Position numbers and translations under genes: made by a program
NCBI RefSeq assembly: GCF_019459305.1
Contig: NZ_JAIBES010000008.1
Span: 1-64,000 of the forward strand
Direction of reading: 5' to 3'
From: Sphingopyxis sp.
Lineage (GTDB): Bacteria; Pseudomonadota; Alphaproteobacteria; Sphingomonadales; Sphingomonadaceae
Length of the DNA: 64,000 nucleotides
The notes under the pieces: generated by a model
What the model saw: only the letters and a program-made list of their open reading frames with translations
Database searches by the model: none
Told to the model about the DNA's origin: nothing
Part shown: in pieces, positions 32,669 through 41,590 of the stretch
Position numbering within the stretch: the first letter of the stretch is position 1
Layout of the letters: every line of letters starts with the position of its first letter

Positions 32669-33463
32669 TCAGAGAGGTGGCAGCAGGTTTCCTAACGGCA
32701 GTCGAGCAGCTCGAGAGCGCAAAGCCCCTGAGTATGTTCTACCCACCGGAACCACTAGCCCGTTCCTCAATTTGAGGAGAGTCCGGTGCTCCGACCTGAT
32801 GACCTCACAAATAGCATCGTGAGCCACCCACCAGCTCCTGTGTACCTGGAGACCCAAGTCAGGTTCAATCGCCGCAACGGCATCTGATAGACGCATTAAA
32901 ACAAGATCCGACCCAAGGGCCGTGTGAACCCGCAGATAGTGGTCCTCCGCCTCGAGTCCGACAATATCTTCGCCCAAGCGGTTCGGCAGGCGCGAAAGCA
33001 AAGCGCGCGGAAATGGGCCTGACGAGTACCGACATGGCTCCGCTAGCGGTAGTGACGGTACACTTGACTTCCGCAGTAGCGTGAAAACAATTGCGAGCTG
33101 GACGGCAGCGACAGCGGCGAACAACGCTGGGAGCTGAATCGGTTGGTAAACGTGACCGGGCCGGACGAGTGGGATCACCCAGGCTGCAACAAACGTCAAC
33201 GGCAACGCGGAGGCAAACGCCGCCGCACCAAGACGCAGCTCAGGACGCGAGATGGACGTTGCGGGAACGAGTTTCTTCGCCACGACCGCCGCAGCGTAAC
33301 CCAAGAACACCATGCCAATCCAGAATGCATACCGGACCGGCGCACTGAGTGCTGGATAAGAACTGAAGGGCGCCGCAAAGCCAAGCAGCACGCCCATGCC
33401 GAGAATAAGCGCGGCACGCCTTGCTAAGGGCCACGCTGGTAGTTCGCGCATCGTGAATGGCAT
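32669..33463 (-). CDS. Membrane-anchored LytTR transcription regulator
   Basis: 264 aa. Four hydrophobic helices (about 16-36, 45-62, 78-98 and 110-128) are followed by a cytosolic linker and a LytTR DNA-binding domain. The latter includes DIVGLEAEDHYLRVHTALGS, LVLMRLSDAVAAI and GLQVHRSWWVAHDAICEV, then RNGLVVPVGRTYSGALR. There is no receiver domain, so signalling must go through the membrane part rather than phosphorylation. It is divergent from a small secreted-protein gene 117 bp away, a natural target. Start chosen at the first ATG; MRELPAW (a few codons in) is an alternative. Confidence 0.88.
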   Translation of the reverse strand: MPFTMRELPAWPLARRAALILGMGVLLGFAAPFSSYPALSAPVRYAFWIGMVFLGYAAAVVAKKLVPATSISRPELRLGAAAFASALPLTFVAAWVIPLVRPGHVYQPIQLPALFAAVAAVQLAIVFTLLRKSSVPSLPLAEPCRYSSGPFPRALLSRLPNRLGEDIVGLEAEDHYLRVHTALGSDLVLMRLSDAVAAIEPDLGLQVHRSWWVAHDAICEVIRSEHRTLLKLRNGLVVPVGRTYSGALRSRAARLPLGNLLPPL

Positions 33464-33579
33464 CCGCCCGGCATCTCCGAAGCGCCAAAAGCTACTCGCG
33501 AAAATCCGACTTGTCTAGGTGAGCAGCGGGCGAGCAACGGCCACATGCGGCAGGTGCCGCGAAAACCAGAGGACTTATC

Positions 33580-34026
33580 ATGAAACGCTTGCATGCTATT
33601 CTAATTCTTTCCGCGGCACTTGCCGTGTCGGTACCCCTGCGGGCAGAGCCCGCTCCGCCTTCGCTCACGTTGTGTGAGGCCGCACGTTACCTTCCGGCAG
33701 GGAAGGCACCCGACCTCCAGGGCCAATGGGATTTCCTGATGCAGGTCGGCGCAGCCCCCTCACCAGGTCTTTTGGCTCTGGGCCATATCGATGGAGCCTA
33801 CGCGGGATCGCTCACGCCTTATCGAACAAACACTCTCGCCGTTCGCCGCCTCACGCTCGACGGCGGGGCCGTGAATATGTCGGTCGCGTCGCGGGAAGGT
33901 GAGGTGCGGTTCGAAGGCCATCTAATAGGCGGGCCGGACACCATGTGTGGGAAGGTTTTGTATCATGGAGGGCAAGTGGTCCAGATGGTGGCCGTCCGCC
34001 GGCCCACAAGCTATGTGCCGCGATAG
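33580..34026 (+). CDS. Small secreted protein divergent from the membrane LytTR gene
   Basis: 148 aa with a clear signal peptide (MKRLHAILILSAALAVSVPLRA). The mature part has two cysteines (LTLCEAARYLPAGKA near the start and DTMCGKVLYHGG near the end) and beta-rich sequence between them, for example GQWDFLMQVGAAPSPGLLAL and GEVRFEGHLIGG. I recognise no family. The position suggests control by the adjacent regulator. Confidence 0.72.
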   Translation: MKRLHAILILSAALAVSVPLRAEPAPPSLTLCEAARYLPAGKAPDLQGQWDFLMQVGAAPSPGLLALGHIDGAYAGSLTPYRTNTLAVRRLTLDGGAVNMSVASREGEVRFEGHLIGGPDTMCGKVLYHGGQVVQMVAVRRPTSYVPR

Positions 34027-34189
34027 GCAGGCAAGTTTGTCACGACGGCGACCGTATGAGACCCGCCGCCGTCGGAAGCGGCCTGCACTGGCCGCTAAAT
34101 GACTGACAGCTTTTGGCGGCCAAATAAAGAGAGCGGACGTTCCGCAGCAGTCCGGAGCGCTCGCTCTCTAGGTTGTCGAGCATTGATCG

Positions 34190-34819
34190 TTAGACTTCGA
34201 TGCCTTCCGCCAAAGTCAGGGCATCTTCCACATCAACGCCGAGGTATCGCACCGGTTTTCGATTTTGGTGTGGCCCAGAAGAATTTGTACGGCGCGCACA
34301 TTCCCAGTCGCCTTGTAGATAATCGACGCCTTCGTTCTCCGGAGCGAATGTGTTCCACAGTCTTCGCTTCGTAGGCCGACCGCCGTGACCCACTCATCAA
34401 CGAGACGCGCATATTGCCGCGTGCTCATATGGGCAGAGTGGTCGATGCGGCTGGGGAACGCATAGTCCTCGGTCGATCCGCCCCGACGCTCGAGCCACGC
34501 CAGGAGGCACCCGCGCGCGTCCGACATGATTTCGAATTGAACTGGTCGGCCCGTCTTCTGCTGAATTACGATTGCCCGCGTTCGCAACTCTCCGCCCGTC
34601 ACTAGACCGCCGATCTTGATTTTCACCAGATCGCAGCCCCGCAGTTTGCTATCGATTGCAAGATCAAACAGCGCCCGGTCTCGAAGTCGGTGCTCGCGAT
34701 CGAGGTGAAAGCGAATGGCCCAGATCTGTCGCGGCTTTAGCGGGCGCTTTGTTCCAACCTTTTTGCCGGAATTCCACGCCGGACGTGCTACCGGATAGTC
34801 AAATTCTGACCTTCCCATG
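34190..34819 (-). pseudogene. Frameshifted tyrosine recombinase (phage-integrase family)
   Basis: From ATG 34819 (MGRSEFDYPVARPAWNSGKK) the frame is a short integrase of about 210 aa. It has KPRQIWAIRFHL, DRALFDLAIDSKLRGCDLV, the catalytic block THSLRRTKASIIYKATGN and ILLGHTKIEN. It then leaves frame at about 34253-34258. The proper C-terminus, VRYLGVDVEDALTLAEG with the nucleophile Tyr, continues in another frame to the stop at 34190. One base appears missing in GAAAACCGGTGCGATAC. Either the gene is dead or this is a sequencing error. Such short integrases are common singletons in sphingomonads and usually mark mobile DNA. Confidence 0.82.
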
Positions 34820-34978
34820 ATCGTTCTCCTGAGGCCAACATGGCCGAGGAAGAAACGCTTCAAATTCTTAGGTCGCAGGCATTTTCCTGCCTTGGTCTGG
34901 CACGCTGGATGGCCAACGCTCGACCAATGCGCGCGCCGCATGTAGCATCAACCTTTCAAAGCTGTTTCCGGATGGGCG

Positions 34979-35908
34979 ATGGACCGCATCGATGCGATGA
35001 AGATTTTTGTGACGGCGGTCGACGAGGGCAGCCTCGCGGGCGCAGCGCGTCGCCTCCGCCGTTCGCCGACCGCGATCAGCCGCGCGATCGCATCACTCGA
35101 GGCTCATGTGGGCGCGGAACTGCTCCACCGCACGACTCGCAGCATCCGCTTAAGCGACACAGGCCAGCACTATGCGGCATCGTGCCGCCGCATTCTTGCC
35201 GAGCTGGAGGAGGCCGACCTGCTCGCCGGGGGCGAGCGTGCGGCACCGCGCGGGCTGCTGACGCTCACCGCGCCGCCGATCAGCGGTGAGGAAATATTGC
35301 GCCCCATCCTCGATGAGTTCCTCGATGCCTATCCGCTGGTCACGGCGCGCCTTCTTCTGGTGGACCGGTCGGTCAACCTGATCGACGAAGGGGTCGATAT
35401 CGCGCTCCGGGTTGCCGAACTGCCCGATTCGTCGCTGCTCGCGACGCGGGTTGGCGACGGCGTACGACGGGTCATCGTCGCGGCGCCGCATTATCTGGCA
35501 CAGCACCCGCCGATCGAAGCGCCGGGCGATATCGTCGGGCACCAGATCATTTCGCTGACTCATTTCGGGCTGGAATCCTGGGCCTTCTCCGCGACCGGCA
35601 AATCCGGCGCCGCGCGGACCGTTCACTTCGCGCCCCGTCTCATCGTCAACAGCGTGCGCGCAGCGGTGGCGTCAGCGGTGGCGGGTGGCGGATTGACGCG
35701 CGTCTATTCCTATCATGTCGCGCACGAAGTGAAGGCGGGGCGGCTGCAGGTCGTGCTCGCCGACGCCGAACCGCCGGTCCAGCCGGCGCACCTGCTAACG
35801 CCCGCCGGGCGCCGGGCAGTGCCAAAGGTCCGTGCCTTCATCGATTTTGCAGCGCCGCGGCTGCGTGCCGCGTTCAACCGGTTGGCTCTCGACGCGAGCA
35901 AGCTCTAA
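34979..35908 (+). CDS. LysR-type transcriptional regulator
   Basis: A 309-aa LTTR. The N-terminal winged HTH is MDRIDAMKIFVTAVDEGSLA...ARRLRRSPTAISRAIASLE, and the effector domain starts near residue 90 (RGLLTLTAPPISGEEILRP). It closely resembles the second LysR at 37172-38074 (same opening MDR[IL]DAM), so the two are paralogues. It precedes the SDR gene at 36059 in the same direction with 150 bp between; LysR genes of this type (PA14_22550/DsdC-like groupings are not resolvable by eye) commonly control a neighbouring oxidoreductase. Confidence 0.92.
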   Translation: MDRIDAMKIFVTAVDEGSLAGAARRLRRSPTAISRAIASLEAHVGAELLHRTTRSIRLSDTGQHYAASCRRILAELEEADLLAGGERAAPRGLLTLTAPPISGEEILRPILDEFLDAYPLVTARLLLVDRSVNLIDEGVDIALRVAELPDSSLLATRVGDGVRRVIVAAPHYLAQHPPIEAPGDIVGHQIISLTHFGLESWAFSATGKSGAARTVHFAPRLIVNSVRAAVASAVAGGGLTRVYSYHVAHEVKAGRLQVVLADAEPPVQPAHLLTPAGRRAVPKVRAFIDFAAPRLRAAFNRLALDASKL

Positions 35909-36058
35909 GCCATTATGCCGTTAGTCGGCAGGATGTCTATCAATATAGCTGGATTATCGCATAAACCGACCTGCCCTAGATAGGTCCTGTCGACGCGAAA
36001 TGCGCCGGCCGGACCAATGAAATTTGGCCCGCGATCATTCAAAGGAAGGTCAAATATC

Positions 36059-36769
36059 ATGAGCAACGGAAAGAAAGTCGTCGTCATCACCGGCGCATCG
36101 CAGGGGATCGGCGCTGCCCTCGTCAGCGCCTATCTCGATCGCAACTATCGCGTCGTCGCAACGTCGCGCTCGATCCAGCCGTCGAACAATCCCGACGTCC
36201 TGACGATCGCCGGCGACATCGGCGATCCCGAAACCGGGCCGCGCGTGATCGCCGCAGCGATCGAAAAATTCGGGCGCGTCGACACGCTGGTCAACAACGC
36301 CGGCATCTTCCTCGCCGGTCCGTTTACCGATTACAGCACGCAGCAATATGCGGATGTCGTTTCGACCAACATCAACGGATTCTACTACATCACCCAGGCC
36401 GCCATTGAAGCGATGGAAAAGCTTGGCCGCGGCCATGTCGTCAGCATCACGACGAGCCTCGTCGACCATGCACTGTCGCAGGTACCGTCGGTGCTAGCTG
36501 CGCTGTCGAAGGGCGGTATCAACGCCGCGAGCAAAAGCCTCGCCATCGAATATGCGACGCGTGGTATCCGCGTGAATGCCGTATCGCCGGGTGTGATCAA
36601 GACGCCAATGCACAGCCCCGAAACCCATGATTTCCTGTCGGCGCTGCACCCCGTCGGCCGGATGGGCGATATTTCGGACATCGTCGAGGCCGTGCTGTAT
36701 CTTGAAGGCGCCGGTTTCGTGACGGGCGAAATCCTGCATGTCGATGGCGGCCAGTCAGCCGGCCACTGA
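36059..36769 (+). CDS. SDR-family protein lacking the catalytic tyrosine
   Basis: 236 aa. The Rossmann motif ITGASQGIGAALVSAYL and the NNAG motif (VNNAGIFLAGPFTDY) are intact, and VVSITTSLVDHA holds the usual Ser region. Where classical SDRs have YxxxK, however, the sequence is VPSVLAALSKGGINAASKSL: the lysine is present but the position four residues before it is Ala. The enzyme may be inactive as a classical dehydrogenase or use another residue. ATG 36059 is preceded by AAGGAAGG. The tautomerase gene follows 25 bp later, so they are co-transcribed. Confidence 0.85.
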   Translation: MSNGKKVVVITGASQGIGAALVSAYLDRNYRVVATSRSIQPSNNPDVLTIAGDIGDPETGPRVIAAAIEKFGRVDTLVNNAGIFLAGPFTDYSTQQYADVVSTNINGFYYITQAAIEAMEKLGRGHVVSITTSLVDHALSQVPSVLAALSKGGINAASKSLAIEYATRGIRVNAVSPGVIKTPMHSPETHDFLSALHPVGRMGDISDIVEAVLYLEGAGFVTGEILHVDGGQSAGH

Positions 36770-36794
36770 TCCGGCGAGCGCGAGGAGACAGATC

Positions 36795-37031
36795 ATGCCG
36801 ATTGTAACCGTACAGGTCACCAAGGAAGGCACTGAAGCCGGTGTCGATCACGTAACCCCCGAGCAGAAAGCCGCGATCTACAAGGGTATGAGCCAGGTCC
36901 TTTTCGATGTGCTCAAAAAGCCCCCCGAATGGACCTGGGTCATCTTCCAGGAGATCGAGATGGAAGATTGGGGCTGGGGCGGAATGCCCGTCGCAGAATA
37001 TCGCAGGAAGCTCGCTGGTCCCCCGGGCTGA
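36795..37031 (+). CDS. 4-oxalocrotonate tautomerase-family protein
   Basis: 78 aa. After removal of Met the protein starts with Pro1 (MPIVTVQVTKEG), the catalytic base of the tautomerase superfamily. GAGGAGA precedes ATG 36795, which supports this start over the longer frame from 36738. The body has VTPEQKAAIYKGMSQVLFDV and the aromatic segment PEWTWVIFQEIEMEDWGWGG. Substrate unknown. It probably forms an operon with the SDR gene just upstream. Confidence 0.87.
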   Translation: MPIVTVQVTKEGTEAGVDHVTPEQKAAIYKGMSQVLFDVLKKPPEWTWVIFQEIEMEDWGWGGMPVAEYRRKLAGPPG

Positions 37032-37171
37032 GTTTCGTCAAGGATACCTCCAAACACCCGCCATCGATCGCCGATGGCGGGTGTTTGCTCGAGACGCCCA
37101 CGGTAGGCGCTCGACGCTGTCACGGTCAGATAATTTCCGCTATCATCGTCCAAGGCGGGAGAAGGAAGCAG

Positions 37172-38074
37172 ATGGATCGGCTCGATGCCATGCGGGTCAT
37201 TCTGGCGGTCGTCGACGCGGGCAGCCTGTCCGCGGGGAGCCGCAAGCTGAATGCGCCGCTCCCCAGCGTCAGCCGCAAGGTCGCCGAGCTCGAACGGCAT
37301 CTCGGCACCAATCTCCTCGTCCGCACCAGTCGCAACATCCAGCTCACTGATGCCGGGCGCGATTATGTCGAGGCCGCCCGGCGGATCATCGCCGACCTCG
37401 ACGAGGCCGAACGGCGCGCATCGGGCGAATATAGCACCCCGCGCGGCGAACTGACGGTCACCATGCCGGTTGAATTTGGCGCGCGTCATGTGATGCCGAT
37501 CGCGCTATCGTTCATGGCCGAATATCCGGAAGTCACTCTGAACCTCATCGCCTCCGACCGGCGCACCCATATGGTCGACGAACATATCGACGTCGCCATC
37601 CGCCTTGGCCATCTGGCCGACAGTGCGCTCTATGCGGTCAAGACAGGCGGCTTTCGCCTGATCACCTGTGCGAGCCCCGACTATCTCGAGCGGCGAGGCA
37701 CACCGACCGATCCGCGCGAATTGTCCGCGCACGATGGCATCCTGTTCGGCACCCACCAAATGTTCTGGACCTACCGCATCGCCGGCGACGATATGATCTG
37801 CGCGCCGCGGACGCGAATTGCCGTCAACAGCGCCGCGGGCAATCTGGCGGCGGCGCTCGGCGGCGTCGGGATCGCGCGCCTCTTCGATTATCAGCTGTCG
37901 GGGCAGGTCCAGTCGGGCGCGCTCGTGCGTGTACTTCACGACGGCGACAGCGAGCCGCGCCCGGTGCATATCGTCTATCCGCGCCAAGGGCTGCTGCCGC
38001 TAAAGGTGCGCGCCTTTATCGACTGGGCGACGCCGCGGCTGCGCGCCGCATGCTCGGGTTTCGACTGCCCCTGA
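37172..38074 (+). CDS. LysR-type transcriptional regulator
   Basis: A 300-aa LTTR. HTH: MDRLDAMRVILAVVDAGSLS...SRKLNAPLPSVSRKVAELE; effector domain from RGELTVTMPVEFGARHVMP. ATG 37172 has GAAGGAAG at good spacing; the open frame extends upstream into the tautomerase 3' region without similarity. Paralogue of the LysR at 34979. It is followed by an SDR gene in the same direction. Confidence 0.92.
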   Translation: MDRLDAMRVILAVVDAGSLSAGSRKLNAPLPSVSRKVAELERHLGTNLLVRTSRNIQLTDAGRDYVEAARRIIADLDEAERRASGEYSTPRGELTVTMPVEFGARHVMPIALSFMAEYPEVTLNLIASDRRTHMVDEHIDVAIRLGHLADSALYAVKTGGFRLITCASPDYLERRGTPTDPRELSAHDGILFGTHQMFWTYRIAGDDMICAPRTRIAVNSAAGNLAAALGGVGIARLFDYQLSGQVQSGALVRVLHDGDSEPRPVHIVYPRQGLLPLKVRAFIDWATPRLRAACSGFDCP

Positions 38075-38211
38075 CCCGACCCTTGCCGCGATTGAGAGGC
38101 TCGCTCTCGCTTTCGCCCGCTACCGGCATTTTCCCGCACGACTAAATCGTTCTGGTCCGTCCCGTCCATCACGGCCGGTCGGCGTCCATCCCTTGTTGGA
38201 AAGGAAGAACG

Positions 38212-39006
38212 ATGAACGAAGCAAAGGGCACCGCCCTCATTACCGGAGCGTCGAGTGGAATTGGCGCGCTTTACGCCGATCGCCTGGCTCGCCAAGGCTA
38301 TGACCTGATCCTTGTCGCACGCAACGCCACCAAACTCGAGCGCGTGGCACAAGCGATCCGCGAAGCCACCGGCCGCCAGATCGACACGCTGCCCGCCGAC
38401 CTGGCGAAATCCGCCGATCTTCGTCTCGTCGAAGCCCGGCTCGCGAACGACCGCAGCATCACCTTGCTGGTCAACAATGCCGGCATCGGCTCGACCGCTC
38501 GCGCCCTTGACGCCGACGTCGACACGATGAGCGCGATGGTATCGCTCAATGTCGATGCGCTGATGCGCCTGACCTATGCGATCGTGCCTGCCTTCGTTGC
38601 GCGCGGCCGCGGCACGATCGTCAACATCGCGTCGATCGTCGCGGTCGCCCCCGAAGTGCTGAACGGCGTTTATGGCGGATCCAAAGCCTTCGTCCTCGCC
38701 TTCAGCCAGAACCTGCGTCACGAACTCGACGGTACCGGGGTCAATGTACAGGTCGTCCTGCCCGGCGCAACGGCAACCGACTTCTGGGACATCGCGGGCA
38801 CGCCCGTCGAGCATCTTCCCGGCGAGATTGTCATGCGGGCCGACCAGCTCGTCGATGCCGCGCTGACCGGACTCGCGCGCGGCGAATTTGCGACCATCCC
38901 CAGTCTTCACGACGAATCCCGCTGGGCCGCCTTCGAGGCAGCCCGGCAGGCCATGGCGGGCGAATTGTCCACCAGCACCCCCGCGGCCCGATATCTGGCC
39001 GCTTGA
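38212..39006 (+). CDS. SDR-family oxidoreductase
   Basis: 264 aa, classical SDR with all motifs: NADP-binding LITGASSGIGALYADRLA and LLVNNAGIGSTA. The active site has IVNIASIVAVAP with YGGSKAFVLAFSQ (YxxxK). The sequence resembles DltE/short-chain dehydrogenases annotated as SDR family NAD(P)-dependent oxidoreductases. ATG preceded by GGAAAGGAAGA. It heads a run of small stress-related genes (Ohr, DUF2798, cupin). Confidence 0.92.
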   Translation: MNEAKGTALITGASSGIGALYADRLARQGYDLILVARNATKLERVAQAIREATGRQIDTLPADLAKSADLRLVEARLANDRSITLLVNNAGIGSTARALDADVDTMSAMVSLNVDALMRLTYAIVPAFVARGRGTIVNIASIVAVAPEVLNGVYGGSKAFVLAFSQNLRHELDGTGVNVQVVLPGATATDFWDIAGTPVEHLPGEIVMRADQLVDAALTGLARGEFATIPSLHDESRWAAFEAARQAMAGELSTSTPAARYLAA

Positions 39007-39033
39007 TCCCCGAAGCCTAGCAGGAGTAAAACC

Positions 39034-39444
39034 ATGTCACAGAATATCGTCTATACTGGAAAGACCCATACCACCGGCGGCCGCGACGGCGCGTCGCGCA
39101 GTTCGGACGGCGAACTCGAAATCGCGCTGTCGCCGCCCGGATCGAACCGCACCGGGACCAACCCCGAACAGCTGTTCGCGGCCGGTTGGTCGGCCTGTTT
39201 CCTCGGCGCGATTGGCAAGGCTGCCAGCGAACACAAATTGCGGCTGCCTGCCAACGCCGCCATCGACGCCGAAGTCGATCTTGCGCTCGACGATGGGGGC
39301 TTTTCGCTGATCGCGCGCCTCAATGTCAGCCTGCCCGGCATCGATCGCGAAACCGCCGAAACGCTGACCGCCCGCGCGCATGAGATCTGCCCTTATTCGA
39401 AGGCGACGCGCGGCAATATCGCGGTCAACATCAACATCGTCTGA
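39034..39444 (+). CDS. Ohr-type organic hydroperoxide resistance protein (OsmC family)
   Basis: A 136-aa OsmC/Ohr peroxidase that reduces organic hydroperoxides with a Cys pair and lipoyl-dependent recycling. Both redox cysteines are present: Cys55 in GWSACFLGAIG and Cys119 in HEICPYSKATRGN, the Ohr signature. It starts VYTGKTHTTGGRDGASRSSD as in Ohr, rather than OsmC. It lies 27 bp after the SDR gene with AGGAG upstream. No OhrR (MarR) gene adjoins it; the LysR regulators upstream may serve instead. Confidence 0.93.
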   Translation: MSQNIVYTGKTHTTGGRDGASRSSDGELEIALSPPGSNRTGTNPEQLFAAGWSACFLGAIGKAASEHKLRLPANAAIDAEVDLALDDGGFSLIARLNVSLPGIDRETAETLTARAHEICPYSKATRGNIAVNINIV

Positions 39445-39528
39445 CCCACCCCAAAACCGCCGCGCCTGTCGCGTGACATGGCGCGACGGTTTTTGCCGCC
39501 AAGCTGCGGATGAATAAGGACCTGGATC

Positions 39529-39759
39529 ATGAACATCCAAATGAAACGGAAAATCGCCTTCGCCCTCCTGATGGGGGTCGTGACAACCGGGATTATTTCC
39601 TTCACCCTCCTCGCGCTCAATCTCGGTTTTGCGACCGGCTTTGTCGGGACATGGCTGCGGTCCTGGGCGATCGCCTATGTCATCGTCATTCCCGCGATCC
39701 TTCTGATCGGGCCGCGTTTGCAGGCCCGGATCGACCGGGTCATCGGCAAGGAGGCTTAA
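39529..39759 (+). CDS. DUF2798 small membrane protein
   Basis: 76 aa with two membrane helices (IAFALLMGVVTTGIISFTLL and LRSWAIAYVIVIPAILLIG) separated by FATGFVGTW, then a basic tail LQARIDRVIGK. This is the DUF2798 layout. Function unknown. It is translationally linked to the cupin gene that starts two bases after its stop codon. Confidence 0.85.
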   Translation: MNIQMKRKIAFALLMGVVTTGIISFTLLALNLGFATGFVGTWLRSWAIAYVIVIPAILLIGPRLQARIDRVIGKEA

Positions 39760-39760
39760 G

Positions 39761-40198
39761 GTGAAGCACGCAGTCTCAAATTTATTTGCCGTCATCCTTT
39801 TGACGACTGGCGCGGCATCTGCTGCAACTCCCACGCCCGCAGGCGTCACGCGCACCGACCTGCAGCGGCACGACCTGTCGATCGCGGGCCGCGAAACCGT
39901 CCAGGCGCGCATCGATATTGCCCCGGGAGCGGTGGCACCATGGCATCGCCATCCCGGCGAGGAGGTTATCTACATCATTGAGGGAACGCTCGAATATCAA
40001 CTCGAGGGTCAACCGCCAGTCACCGTCACTGCCGGCCAGGTTCTTTTCGTGCCCGCGGGCGTCGCGCATATGGCCCGCAATCGCACCGCCAGCAACGGCG
40101 CCGAACTTGCGACCTATATCGTCGAAAAAGGCAAGCCGCTGCTCGTTCCTGTGGTGGTATCAACAAGCGAAACCGGAACGCAGGAGAAATCGCGATGA
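39761..40198 (+). CDS. Secreted cupin-domain protein
   Basis: 145 aa. GTG start with AAGGAGG at good distance. A signal peptide (LFAVILLTTGAASA) is followed by one cupin barrel: PWHRHPGEEVIYIIEGTLEYQL holds the metal-binding HxH-E set, and VPAGVAHMARNRT supplies the second His. Cupins of this kind are common near Ohr/DUF2798 genes. Substrate unknown. It overlaps the next gene by four bases (ATGA). Confidence 0.87.
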   Translation: MKHAVSNLFAVILLTTGAASAATPTPAGVTRTDLQRHDLSIAGRETVQARIDIAPGAVAPWHRHPGEEVIYIIEGTLEYQLEGQPPVTVTAGQVLFVPAGVAHMARNRTASNGAELATYIVEKGKPLLVPVVVSTSETGTQEKSR

Positions 40199-40662
40199 TC
40201 CGCGCGATGCTCTTTGCCGTACTCGGTTCGATCTTGGCCACCACCGCAGCGGCGCAAACGACCGATGCCGGGCGCGAAGCTTCGCAATTCGTGCCGATAA
40301 TCAATGAACCGCCTGCCGAGCTGTTCGTCGATCCGCCGCTTGCTGGTCCGCTTACACGGGGAGCGGTCATCATTCCCTACCGGACGAACCATTTTCGGAT
40401 TCTGCCGATCTTTGGGGCAAGCGCCGTCGATGTCTCACCCCGTGCAGGCCATCTTCACGTCAGCGTTGACGATCTGCCTTGGCGATGGGCTGATGCCGGT
40501 GACAACGGCGCCGTCGTCGTGAACGGACTTCCTGCAGGCCCCCATAAAATAACGATCGAGCTGGCGACGCCCGAGCACAAAATTCTGACTGGCAGATCCG
40601 TGTCCTTCATCGTCCCAGACTTCACGAAAGCAACCGCGACTGGGCCGTCACACGATCACTGA
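40195..40662 (+). CDS. Secreted DUF6130-like protein
   Basis: 155 aa with signal peptide MIRAMLFAVLGSILATTAAA. The conserved part, SPRAGHLHVSVDDLPWRWAD followed by GLPAGPHKITIELATPEHK, matches what I recall of DUF6130, a small periplasmic Ig-like domain of unknown function. It is encoded directly after, and overlaps, the cupin gene. Confidence 0.72.
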   Translation: MIRAMLFAVLGSILATTAAAQTTDAGREASQFVPIINEPPAELFVDPPLAGPLTRGAVIIPYRTNHFRILPIFGASAVDVSPRAGHLHVSVDDLPWRWADAGDNGAVVVNGLPAGPHKITIELATPEHKILTGRSVSFIVPDFTKATATGPSHDH

Positions 40663-40798
40663 TGTGGGTTCTGGTCGGAAGCAGCCCGTATTTTGGCCGA
40701 ACCATGCGACACCGGACATCCGATCGATATCGCGGCCGACCTCGCGTTGCCGGCCCTTAGCGCCCGCAGTTGCGCAAGCCGATCGGTGTGATAGACTG

Positions 40799-41371
40799 AT
40801 GGTTGTGAACTGCTACGCCGCTTTTGCTGCCTTGGCTGTCGCGCTCGCTTCGCCGGGCGCCGCAGCCGAGCCTGTGCATGTTACCCTTCACCGCGAAACG
40901 GACAGATCGCAGACAATGGTCCACGAGGCCCTTGTAGACGGCGCGATCACCGACGTCTGGACAGCAATTTCGACGCCCGAAGGGTGGATGTCCTGGGCGG
41001 TGCCGCTGGCGTGGATATCTCCCGCGAACGCTGATGTGCTCGAGACGAGCTACAACAGTGCAGATCGACCAGGTGGCCCGAATACGATCCAGCAACGGTT
41101 TATCGCGCGGATCCCGGGTAGACTGCTGGTATTTCGTACGATCAAGGCCCCTGAAGGGTTTCCACATTGGGAAACCTATCGCGGCGTGACGAGCGTATTT
41201 GAGCTGGAGCCGGCGGGACGCCAGACTCGCGTCCGGCTGACGTCGCTTGGCTATCCCGATACCAACGCAGGAAACGCGCTGGTCGGCTTCTTCGAAAAGG
41301 GCAATGCCAAGACGTTGGAAAACCTCCAGCAGCGTTTCCTGGCCGGCCCGGTCGATTGGAATAAGCGCTGA
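40799..41371 (+). CDS. Secreted SRPBCC (START/AHSA1-like) domain protein
   Basis: 190 aa. A signal peptide (MVVNCYAAFAALAVALASPG) is unusual for an SRPBCC-fold protein but recurrent in sphingomonads. The ligand-binding fold shows VHEALVDGAITDVWTAISTP (AHSA1 opening: EAxVxAPVxxVWxALT), then GRLLVFRTIKAPEGFPHWE and the final long helix with ALVGFFEKGNAKTLENLQQ. Start ATG 40799 is supported by the signal peptide rather than by a ribosome site. Ligand unknown. Confidence 0.78.
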   Translation: MVVNCYAAFAALAVALASPGAAAEPVHVTLHRETDRSQTMVHEALVDGAITDVWTAISTPEGWMSWAVPLAWISPANADVLETSYNSADRPGGPNTIQQRFIARIPGRLLVFRTIKAPEGFPHWETYRGVTSVFELEPAGRQTRVRLTSLGYPDTNAGNALVGFFEKGNAKTLENLQQRFLAGPVDWNKR

Positions 41372-41590
41372 AACATCGCGCAGCCGCACAAGATCACGAG
41401 GCGATATCTGGCCGCTTCCCGTCAGGCCGGTTTCGGTCGCAGATCACAAAATGCGGACGTTTCCCAGGGGACCTCAGCGAGACGATGTTGCGGCCACATT
41501 TCGAAATCTGAAGTATATTCATGCGTGCTGGAGCCCACCGCAGATTTGATGCAATCTGTTCCGGCAAACGCTTGCCCCGGAGGAATTCGC

